NCBI GenBank assembly: GCA_015039315.1
Contig: WIDE01000135.1
Coordinates: forward strand, 16,079-75,712
Direction: 5' to 3'
Length of the DNA: 59,634 bases
Source of the DNA: Clavulina sp. PMI_390
Taxonomy: Eukaryota; Basidiomycota; Agaricomycetes; Cantharellales; Hydnaceae
The notes beneath the pieces were generated by a model, which was not told where the DNA came from, did no database searches, and saw only the letters and a program-made list of their open reading frames with translations. Below are positions 1-8,770 of this stretch, piece after piece. A program made the translations under genes and the position numbers. Position 1 is the first letter of the stretch; each line of letters starts with the position of its first letter.

Positions 1-918
1 ACTAATGAGGGGAAGAGAAGGAGATAATAGGGGTTCAGACAGTCATGAAACCGCGGTATTGGGCCAGTACCTCGAACTAGAAGCGATAGGCGGTTTAGGC
101 GAGGGAGCTCTGTGAGGATGTTTGACAGGCATGGGTCCCCATAATATCCTCGGAACTGGAGATGAAGCCTGGTGAGAGTCGAAGATTGGAATGGTGAAGG
201 GAGGTGGTTACAAAATGGGATGAACAAGCTAAGATCATCAATACGAGGGAGCTGAATGAGGTCATCGATTCTATCTGGCTGGTATATGATCGTGTGGAAC
301 CTGATCTTATGAGGAGATAGTTGGTATATGAAGGATGTCTCTACGTGTCCATTATGAGTATGCTAGCGCTTGAAAGCTTTCCAGGTTACATTTTGGGTGA
401 AGGAGATTTGACTGATTGAATCCCCGCGAATGGTGCCCCAAGATGTTGTATAGTGTGAGATATTTTAATTGCGATATGTTGGATAGTGGGAATAGGTGTG
501 CAAGACCCATTTGGATCACGTCGCCGTCAACATACAGGAGCACTGTTCGAGGAAGAATGGGCCCAATGATCCCAGCTAGTGTTTCTGGCAACCCTTCAAA
601 GCAGCGAGGGTGCGATTGTTCCCCATTGTAGACCAGATAAAGAGATATTCGAAGCGTGCCCGAGTGGTCGCAACATCGGCGAAGCATGGGGATGGAGATA
701 TCATCGACAAACTTGGGTAAGGCCAAAAAGATAGCGTTCCAGAAAGCGGGGGTCGATTCGGCAATCTTCCGCCATGTGGAGCAAACTGAAAGGATCAACG
801 CTTGAGCTTTGCGTGGATCAACCTCGTCCGAATGATTGGCGGTGGTTGATCCAGGAAGTGCTAATATGAATATATAGCCCAAGATCTCAAAGGGGATGCG
901 TTTTGAGTATTCCATCAT
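1..918 (-). CDS. F-box/LRR-like protein, cut by window edge
   Basis: The first exon (about 918 down to 352) carries an F-box-like N-terminus: residues IPFEILGYIFILALP followed by a CSTWRKIAESTPAFW segment, the usual helix order of agaricomycete F-box proteins, which recruit substrates to SCF ubiquitin ligases. The open frame reaches up to 963 but its first ATG is at 918, directly before the F-box, so 918 is my start choice; a short upstream coding exon is possible. The frame stops at 352. On the same strand, about 310 down to 1, another open frame reads leucine-rich material (LPRLNRLSLLV-like), so the gene probably continues through an intron and off the left edge. I could not fix that junction. 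Substrate unknown. Confidence 0.6.
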
Positions 919-963
919 TGGGTCATCGCTAAAATCGCCGGGATTGCTGGTAAAGGATGCCAA

Positions 964-1465
964 ACCTTTGTGAACTGAGTTGGTACTGCAGTAAACAGTA
1001 ACAAATATATACGGTCGACTCCACTAGGTAACTAGTTGCAAGTGGTAAGTGGTAAACAGATATATATATAGTCGAAATAGGGAATCGGCCAATCTTTTTT
1101 GACTTGCATTATAAAGCACCAAGGTGGTCGGTGGTGGAGTATATGCCATATCAGCCCACTTGGGTTATGCCAAAAAAAAGGTTGTGATGGTGGGTGGTGC
1201 GAGGATTAAGTCAAGACTGCTTGTCGGCATGAATCATAACGAGTTAATCTGGGGAGGAGCAATAAACATTCACCGGGTTGAACTCGGAGATCGTAATGCT
1301 TGGGGCTGTCAATCAAGAATTCCTTACTATGCCATTCATACAAGAAACCAATATTGTGATACTGGCAGTTTGCATGCTATCTGCGATGCAATGTTTCCCC
1401 ACAGGCGTCTTTTGCATGACCATCGGAATAGAGCTTGTTTCCCAGTAAACTCCTTGTTCATACCA
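964..1465. other. Intergenic spacer, no gene seen
   Basis: This lies between the F-box gene to the left and an F-box remnant to the right. It holds a short AT-rich run near 1060-1070 (a TA dinucleotide tract) that could be a TATA-like element for the minus-strand F-box gene. A 121-codon plus-strand frame (1124-1489) has no recognisable motif and I do not accept it as a gene. Confidence 0.4.
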
Positions 1466-1836
1466 TCAATACGTATGACGTCCACCTGAATGGGATCCAG
1501 GAATAGAATCAAAGAAGTCAGTATGCATCAGTCCAGATGTTGATGGGAGCTGGAGAGAGTTGGCTCGCAGCACACCCCTGAAGCGATCATTTCCCATCAA
1601 GCTCCTGGCTGTTAAACCAATGAGATATCTGGTTCTTAGAAGGATTGCAGGCGGGGCGCCCAAGCTAAAGTAAGCGCCCAACAAATTATTCACTTGGAGC
1701 AATAGCTTAACGTTTACCAAGCATTGAGTATTATGTGGTGGGATCGTGATGGACGGAAGTCTCACATATTGGTATCTCCCATCAGGGTTATCGACATAGA
1801 TGGTACAAGATGCGCGGCGCAACGATTGTGGGCAAG
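1466..1836 (-). pseudogene. Orphan C-terminal exon of an F-box/LRR protein
   Basis: An open minus-strand exon starts after a good acceptor (pyrimidine-rich, ending CCTGAG at 1837-1838). It reads a segment with the spacing of the C-terminal LRR part of basidiomycete F-box proteins: RLPSITIP, then LLGAYFSLGAP, then GLTARSL. No F-box exon could be found upstream (1837-2500), where the frames are broken, so this is probably the remnant of a second F-box gene next to the one at the left edge. It could instead be an exon of a gene whose 5' part I failed to recognise. The assignment rests on pattern only. Confidence 0.35.
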
Positions 1837-4582
1837 CTCAGGGGAGGGAATTAACTATGAGGTTGGAACATCAAGACAAGTATCATGCCATTGACTGAAC
1901 TACTCTAGAGTGCAACCTAAACCCTGCTAGGAATGTCAGAGGTTGTTTTGAAGCTCAAGGGATGGTGTCCACAACGCGACGAGTTCGCAAGGCATGAGGC
2001 CGGTGGAAGAATTCCTCTACGGAAGGAAACAATATCCTTGCGTAGCGATGCACCATGAATACGAGTGGCCAACGCCCCCATTGTCTTTCAAGATTGATCG
2101 TAAAAAGCGCGCTTGTCGTTGGATTCCCGCAACTGGGACATCACATCAGTGTGGGAAAAAAGCACGACTTGTGTTGGCGCTAATCTTAGCGCCCGTCGAG
2201 ACACGCTGCTGTGCAAAAGGGGGTATATGTTTCGTGATCGGGAGAAGTCAGCAACGCAGGCGGCGCGATCAGCACGTATATGGCAGAGCCAGATATATGC
2301 ACCCAAATTTGATTGATATTCAGTTGAAATGACTGGAGCTCGATGCCCTCGGGCTTGGGAAGTTCCTCCGTGCCCGTTGAATGTCGCTCTGTTTTCATTT
2401 CCGCCTGACTCATTTCTCACCTATCCCCGGCTGGGAATATCCAAAGAGGGGGACAGGGAAGCAGTTCACATGCAGTCATCGTGACTCACTTCCGTGCTTT
2501 CCAATCGGTTTCGTGTGAGATCGTGCGCTCCCGTTCGCAGGCACCGATCGATAAAATGGGTTTTCTGCTATCTGCCAATCACATCTCAGCGCCCTTCGCC
2601 AACAGTGTATTGAGATACGGGAGTATCTAGACGGACTACCACCGAATGGAAAAACGAAAAGAAACGGCAAGGTCATGGGCGGATGGGCATGCCGAGCACA
2701 CGTCTTTTTTTTGCGCGCGCCTAGTCGGAGGACCCCTTTGTGTGTGATGTGACAATCTAGACGCTGACGTGGTACATTCGAGATTTGATCTGGAAGGAGA
2801 GCCCAGCAATCTGGGAGGGACCCCAGGGAGAAATCGGTCAAGGCGCCGCGCGTTCTGTGGGCACAGTTTGCAAAACGACGTACATCTCGCCGAAGGGGAT
2901 CGCTTTACCCTCTAAGCGAGCTCGAGCAAACCCACACGAACGGGCGACGATGCGCCTTGTGCTGAATTTCGCAGTCAGTGCGACTCACTCATAGAGTCAT
3001 GAATCGTCATTGAACTACAACGGTCTCCGGACAATACATTTGGAAAAATCTCACCGCATGCTCCCGCCTACCGGTACCGTTCATTTTTATTTGAAGGAGT
3101 GGAGGGCAAGGATTGCATCTGACTAACCCAAAACAGTCATTTCGAATAAGGATGAGTGGTTCTGCCCATCTATCACCCATTGACAAAATAGTTGCGCGCG
3201 GTCTGCGGGATCGTCCATCCCCGAGGTGCTTCTCTTCGTAATTGGAAATTCGAGCTCACTAAGAGAAAGAACCTATCTATACCGCTTCGCGGTATTCTGT
3301 GCTCTGCATGGTCGCCTCTGAGTACCCCGTGCTGACGCTATCAAATATGTTGGCCGAGCAATTGCAAGGGTGAAATGAGCATCCGCCAGCTCACTCGCAC
3401 GCCATCCATCCCATGCAAATCGGAACTTTTGGCTTATGTGCGGTCATGGACACCCAATCTGGTAGGCGTTCCCAGGTCCTCCACCCCAACCACGGATAAT
3501 TGCACGCTCCAAAGGGGAATGACGGAGATCACAGTGATGAAAAAGATGGATGGCTACTGCTGCGGGGGTGCGGATGCGGGTGGGTGCGCGCGGGGAAGTT
3601 TCCATGCACACACACACAGGGAACAGATGGGACGGGATGGGATGGAGAGGTTCCGAACGTGGGGACTCGGGGTCGGGGTCAAAAACGGGCATCCTGCCTG
3701 ATAGTCGTGAGTTTGCGGGCAACCAAGAAACCAAGCCAGGGGGAACGAAGGAACAACGAAAGGAAAGAAAAAAATTAATTTAATGGAGGCCAGGGAAATG
3801 ATAGACTTTCAATCTCATGACTCACAATAACATCCATAGTGACTCGGTCATGGTCGATCCCGGTGGTGTTGCAACGGCGGCGGCGGTGCGGCGCACCAGC
3901 GATCGGGGATACCAGCCGCCCGGTTCAGCATGACAGCAGCTTGCTGAAGCAGCCAGCCCCAAGAAGTACCACACTGTCAACAAAGAGACGGACGTCGGCC
4001 TGGAAAAAAGCGGGAAATAACAAAATCCGACCATCGCTCGCAGTTTCCCGGTTCTGGGCGCCTCTTCCTCGGTCCTCTTGGCTCTTCCCAAGTAACGCAT
4101 TAGTGGCTAACATGAGTAATGAAGGCTTTTCCATTTCGATCAGCGCATCCGCATCGCATCACGAAGAACATCGGAGAAAAAAAATCATTAATCATAAGGA
4201 TTTCCAGATCTAAGGAGTTTTCGATAAAAGTCTGGAAAGCGAGAGCCAAAACAAAGGGTTGCTGACAGCCAAGAGATGAAAAAAGCGAGGTTAGCGGGTC
4301 ATTGATAATCGCAAGCCCATTCGACCATCTGTCCATCCATCCGCCCCATCCAGCCGTCCATCCATCCATCAAATGAAGCGAGGAAAAGCATGGCATGGTC
4401 TTTGATCGTCGATCAGGCTCATTGATTTCTGATGCGCACGCAAGGCGTGTGCGTCTCTGTGGTAATTGCACCTCTAAAGCATGAGGAGGGTTGCAAGGCA
4501 GCAGAGCAGCGGAAAGGCAGATCGATCTAGGCGCAAAAAAAGATAGGACAGGACAGGAACGGGGACAGAGAGTGGTCTAGGC
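1837..4582. other. Long gene-poor spacer
   Basis: No protein with a recognisable motif was found on either strand. The stretch has simple-sequence patches, including a CA repeat at 3607-3618 and a TCCA-type repeat at 4331-4370, and several TGACTCA heptamers (2406, 2482, 3818). Overlapping 90-125-codon frames near 2100-2420, 3375-3783 and 3822-4213 occur on both strands at once and carry no signatures, so I treat them as chance. Confidence 0.4.
4331..4370. repeat. Imperfect TCCA microsatellite
   Basis: About 40 bp made of TCCATCCATCC-type units interrupted by GCCCCATCCAGCCG. It lies in non-coding sequence. A simple repeat, read directly. Confidence 0.7.
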
Positions 4583-4780
4583 TTAGTCAACGTGGATGGC
4601 CTCATCCCGACGGCCCGACGGAGACACAACCGGCTTGGCTTGGAGATCGCAAAGCAAGTTGGCAATAATAGCTGTCATCGCCTGCAAGAGCGCGAGGAGA
4701 TTTGCAGATAGAGTAGTCGTACTTACTGGGATAACGTACTTATTAACAGTGCGAATGGGAAGAAGAGGAGTCGCAGCCAT
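4583..4780 (-). CDS. Possible 50-residue protein, two exons
   Basis: An ATG at 4780 opens a frame that runs to a TAA at 4583. Inside it is a textbook intron (GTAAGT donor at 4726, TTGCAG acceptor at 4682, 45 nt, phase 0). Spliced exons 4727-4780 and 4583-4681 give a 50-residue product starting MAATPLLPIRTVNKYVIP and ending RRDEAIHVD. The hydrophobic middle (AIIANLLCDLQ) could be a short helix. I do not recognise the family. The frame is open with or without the intron (65 or 50 residues), which weakens the splicing argument. The argument for a gene is the precise intron together with a clean ATG and stop. Confidence 0.3.
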   Translation of the reverse strand: MAATPLLPIRTVNKYVIPVSTTTLSANLLALLQAMTAIIANLLCDLQAKPVVSPSGRRDEAIHVD

Positions 4781-5306
4781 TTTTGGAACGGGACAATGAG
4801 TTATGAGTCAAGGTGACAACTCTTCGGGTCTCATGGGGGAGGCAGGCATGTGGAGGAGCTTTCAGTTGAACGGAGATGTGGAGGTCGTGAGAGAGACGGA
4901 GGACGGAAGAGTGCCGAAGACCGAGGCGAGAGCTGCGCGTGTCTCAAGCAAGCAAGAGAGAAAGACCGGGAGAGTGGCAGAGACAGACAAGGTGAGCAAG
5001 CAGGCGAGGGAAGAAGGGAGTGGGGTCATTGAAGCAGTTCATTATGTCGACAATTAGTGGTACCTGGACCTCGTGGGGTGAACGAGGCAGCGTCACCGCC
5101 ACCATACATCTTCAGCAAGAGATAGACGGAGAAAAGAAAAGAAAGAACATATGGAAACATGGTGGAAAAGCACAACGAAGTTGATAAAGAAAGGTGCAAG
5201 TCGCAGACAAGAAAGAAAAGAAGAAAATATAGCTGTTAGTTAGGTAGTACAGTACGCATAGTGTAAAGTCGAGGCGCGGAAAGGGGAGGAGAAAGGAAGG
5301 GATGAA
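4781..5306. other. Spacer downstream of the bZIP gene
   Basis: Purine-rich on the plus strand, with no gene recognised. It includes the 3' side of the minus-strand bZIP gene, so part of it is probably 3' UTR, and the promoter side of the small 4583-4780 frame. A TGAGTCA heptamer lies at 4804-4810. Confidence 0.4.
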
Positions 5307-7439
5307 TCAATAATCATCCTCATAATCGTCGTCATCGTCCCGCCTTCTCCTGCCCGCAGAACTCCTCTCGTTCATGTATGGACTCGCGTCCTCGTCCATC
5401 TCGTCCCAGACCGGCTGCCCACCAGCGACGCCGCGCATGTGCATCGCACTCCCGCGGGCCCTTGGAGGCTCTCTCACCAGGTCTCTCGCATCCCTGTCCC
5501 TCTCGCGGTCCCTATCACGCTCACGCTCGCGCTCGCGTTCCCTTGCCAGTGAGGAAGGGGTAGGACCAGGACTCATGACGACGGGCAAGCCGTTGGGGCC
5601 CAACATGGGTCCCGCATTCGGGTTCCCGCCATTACCAGCGACGATCTCCTTGAGGAAAGCCACGCGATCTTCAAGCTGCGATACACGCGCGCGCAAATCA
5701 TCGCGCTCGCGCGTCAGGACGTCCACCTGGCCTTCGAGCGCGCGGACGTGCTCGAGCTTGCGCTGTCGCGAGCGGCGCGCCGCGATGGTGTTTTGGCGCC
5801 GCTTGACAGCGAGGGCATCATCGACGGGCTCGCTGTCACCACCATTTCCTGCACCTGCGCCCAAGCCATCGCCTTCTGCGCCATCTCCGGCCGAACCGCC
5901 GAACCCGCCGCCCCCGGAAGCTTTGCTATGGTTGTGACCATGATTGGTGTTGCTGGCAGCACCGTAGGCGGACGAAGGCGAAGGCTCGGGGCTAGCTTCG
6001 CTTGCGGCAGTCAGTGCAGCTGCAGCGGCCATCGACTGCTGGGCAGCAGCGACGTTGGAGGAGCGCAGGGCGGCTCCGGAAGAAGATTGAGCATATGGAG
6101 ACGAAGAAGCAGAGGAATACAAGGCGGCGTTGTGGTGGTGCTGCCCATGTGTCGCATGGTGCTGCTGCTGCTGATGATGAAGTGCACCACCAGCCATGCC
6201 AAGGCCAGGCGAGCGCGAGGAACCACCATATTCCGATCCTCCGTCGAGCCCGCCATCAAGCGAGACGGACGCTGAATGGGAAGGCGAGAGGGAATAATGG
6301 TCTCCATTTGCGGAGGATGACGCGCGGGGCCGTTTGGCATGTTGTCTGCCGATAACGGTCACTCCTCCATCGGGATCGGCGCCGGCACCACCGGGCGACG
6401 GTGCGTCCGCAGCGTTGGACTTGGTGCGGGTATTGCGACGACGTTGCTGGGTGGGGGCCTCGATGGGAAGCATTTCCTGGACGGTCATGCCCCTCCGGTG
6501 GCCGGTTGGCTTTTTCCAATGCTTGGCTGCACCCGTGCTTTTTGCCGCGCCCGAAGAAGGCGAAGAAGCAGCGTCACCACCTGAAGGAACCATCATCATC
6601 GCGGCGCCGGAGTCTTGAAATGAGGCCGTCGACGGCCCACGTGCATCTTCATAGCCGGAGGGGGAGGAGTAATACGACGAGCCTGTTGCACCAGTAGTAG
6701 TACCAGTAGCACTAGTATTGGGCGGGACCGAGGCACCGGGGTGCGGCGGGGGAGACGAAGAATGGGGATGCGAAGGACGATAGTGATACTGATTGTGATG
6801 ATTATGATAGGAGCCTGAGCGCGACCGTTGGACGCCGTCATCGGAGAAATCATTTTTCAACGCCAGCAAGGTTTTTGCACCTTCGTGGGGCTCGGAATCT
6901 ACATAATCATAGCCACCGCCACCGCCACCCCTACTACTCGCATGATACTCGTGGCCACCACCACCACCACCATATGACGAGGCTGAGCTTATGGGCGGCT
7001 GGCTGTGATTTGGGGTGACCGAGCGGGGGTGAATATGACTAACGGGCGGGGATGCAACTCGGCGCTTCTTGGAAGGATGAGAGTCGTCTTGAGAGCTGCC
7101 GTTTGAGAGATAGGGAGGGGAATCGGCAGGGCTATGACGATGATGCTGCGATGAGGGAGTCACAGAAGCGCGCCTAGGACTCGAATGAGGTGGTGAGGTG
7201 CGAGCGTTGGATAACGAGAAGGGGGTGGAGGCAACAGACATGAGGGCTGACAGGGGTGGTAGATTTGTCCTGTTGTTATTGTTGCCACTGCTCGAGGTGG
7301 TGAATGAGGAGGAAGGGGAGGTGTGCATAAGATGATCTGGGGGCGATGGGGGAGCTCTGGGCGATTGCGAAGGAGGGAGAGTGGGCTGAGACCACATCAG
7401 GGTAGAAAGCGACATGGATGAACGACGGACAGGCTGCAT
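5307..7439 (-). CDS. Gcn4/Cpc1-type bZIP transcription factor
   Basis: Single-exon frame of 710 residues. The N-terminal 500 or so residues are low-complexity (Ser, Pro, His, Gly and Ala runs), typical of an activation domain. At about residues 541-560 is a bZIP basic region KRRQNTIAARRSRQRK, with the Asn and Arg that read TGACTCA half-sites in the Gcn4 family. A five-leucine heptad zipper follows (L at every seventh position through RALEG, DVLTR, DDLRA, SQLED, AFLKE). After that comes an RE/RD-dipeptide run and an acidic end. By family it should be a nuclear activator of amino-acid biosynthesis and starvation response. The ATG at 7439 is the first on this strand for about 500 nt. The C-terminal tail after the zipper is longer than in yeast Gcn4, so it could be another member of the Gcn4-like group. 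Confidence 0.85.
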   Translation of the reverse strand: MQPVRRSSMSLSTLMWSQPTLPPSQSPRAPPSPPDHLMHTSPSSSFTTSSSGNNNNRTNLPPLSALMSVASTPFSLSNARTSPPHSSPRRASVTPSSQHHRHSPADSPPYLSNGSSQDDSHPSKKRRVASPPVSHIHPRSVTPNHSQPPISSASSYGGGGGGHEYHASSRGGGGGGYDYVDSEPHEGAKTLLALKNDFSDDGVQRSRSGSYHNHHNQYHYRPSHPHSSSPPPHPGASVPPNTSATGTTTGATGSSYYSSPSGYEDARGPSTASFQDSGAAMMMVPSGGDAASSPSSGAAKSTGAAKHWKKPTGHRRGMTVQEMLPIEAPTQQRRRNTRTKSNAADAPSPGGAGADPDGGVTVIGRQHAKRPRASSSANGDHYSLSPSHSASVSLDGGLDGGSEYGGSSRSPGLGMAGGALHHQQQQHHATHGQHHHNAALYSSASSSPYAQSSSGAALRSSNVAAAQQSMAAAAALTAASEASPEPSPSSAYGAASNTNHGHNHSKASGGGGFGGSAGDGAEGDGLGAGAGNGGDSEPVDDALAVKRRQNTIAARRSRQRKLEHVRALEGQVDVLTRERDDLRARVSQLEDRVAFLKEIVAGNGGNPNAGPMLGPNGLPVVMSPGPTPSSLARERERERERDRDRERDRDARDLVREPPRARGSAMHMRGVAGGQPVWDEMDEDASPYMNERSSAGRRRRDDDDDYEDDY

Positions 7440-7941
7440 ACAGCAGCGGAGCGCGCTCAGTTACGGATTGCGAACCTCCGGACACGGACGGCGGAGAGTT
7501 GCTGGAGTGCGATAGCTGGCGATTAGCGCTGGGGGAAGAATAGGAGGAATGAGACTTGAGCGCAGAAGGGAGATGGTTGTCCGAGAGAGAGTGCACTGAC
7601 CAGATGGAGGGCGAAGAAAGGACTGGCGCCGAAAAGTGTGTCACTTCAGTATGTATGTATGTGTTTTACTAGTGGAGTATCGGCAAGCAGGGTGTGGTCA
7701 ATCTGGCAACACGTGTGGGACCTGCAGGTGTGAGCTGGAGGTAGGTACAATGTAGCTGGAAGGCAAAGGCGAGGCAGAAGGGAGATGGCGGTCAAGAGAA
7801 GAGAGCGAGGGGAGGAGGCCAGAGAGGGAGGGGGAGGAACGCACTCACTCACTTTCTTGTCAACTACTTGATATTGGAACTGATATTGGAATGTTTATTT
7901 TGTCCGAGCAAGCTTTTCAATTCAGTACCGAGTGACTGAGT
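7440..7941 (-). promoter_or_regulatory. ATG-free putative leader of the bZIP gene
   Basis: Reading the minus strand upstream of the ATG at 7439, I find no ATG at all until 7944, a gap of about 500 nt. The stretch is pyrimidine-rich on the transcribed strand. This suggests a long 5' leader kept free of upstream start codons, unlike the uORF-rich leaders known for yeast GCN4 and Neurospora cpc-1. The transcription start is unknown. Confidence 0.45.
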
Positions 7942-7943
7942 CA
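7937..7943. promoter_or_regulatory. Gcn4-type site (TGAGTCA) in divergent promoter
   Basis: TGAGTCA is the core recognised by Gcn4/Cpc1 bZIP factors. It lies between the minus-strand bZIP gene and the plus-strand UPF0303 gene, where it could serve autoregulation. The heptamer occurs about a dozen times in this window against roughly seven expected by chance, so position rather than presence is the argument. Confidence 0.35.
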
Positions 7944-8770
7944 TATGAATTACATACAGTCATACAGTATTACATTACTACTCAGTTGGCAAAAACAGTA
8001 ACGCTGCGGCGAGCCCGGATACGAGAGTCATCCTCTGCACACGTGACTAGTTATGCCTTTTTCAATGCTGCTACTGCTATTGCCCATTCGTATTTAGTAT
8101 TGACATTAGTATTGACTGGACGCGGCCCGTGTTTCTCGCTTGGCCTGCCGTCCTCTTCGCCTCGATCCATCACTCTCATCATCCCATCGCCGTCTTTCTC
8201 GCGGTCGCACTAACTACCACCATAGAAAAGTGAAATCAAAAGGAAATATTGATAAAAGGAAATTCTCCGGAGTCACAACGATACCCCATTCTTGGATGAT
8301 GCCCGCGCTAGTGGAGGACCCCCCTGGGCCCATTCAATTCAATGGGCACCCCGAACCCGCTCTTCCCATGTTCGGACTGGTCACATCCATATCACACTCG
8401 TCGCTCTTTTTTTCTGGGCACCCACCCCCGCGTCGACGCTTGTTGTCTGGTTCTCGACCCGCCGGGGCGCTGATCGATCTTACCTGTGGTCTTGACGGCC
8501 TCTTACCTTGCCCTTCCCTTCTAACAGCCAGATTCCCTAGTTCTTTAATATGAATAGATAGTGACGCCGCACTGGCAACGCGTGTCAAATGCAAACAACG
8601 CATGTTCGCCAGGGCATGCATGCCTCGAGATTCACTCGTGGTAGCCTGCCTCCTTTGCTCAGATCATCATCATCTCATCTCATCTTGAGGTCGAAGGGGG
8701 TCTCATCCCACTACGACAAGCTGTGCATCGTTTCCCCTTCTCTCGTCTACACTAAGAGTAAGAAGATAAT
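7944..8770. other. Divergent intergenic region
   Basis: Sits between the bZIP leader and the start codon of the UPF0303 gene at 8771. It should hold the promoter of the plus-strand gene. No coding frame with a motif and no strong TATA box were seen. Confidence 0.4.

Noticed and set aside
5374..6697. Several 80-190-codon plus-strand frames inside the bZIP gene
   Set aside because: They are antisense shadows of the GC-rich, low-complexity bZIP coding sequence and are Arg/Ser-rich without motifs.
7276..7644. 122-codon frame overlapping the bZIP start as a uORF or alternative N-terminus
   Set aside because: It begins with GTG, not ATG, and there is no ATG on that strand between 7440 and 7941.
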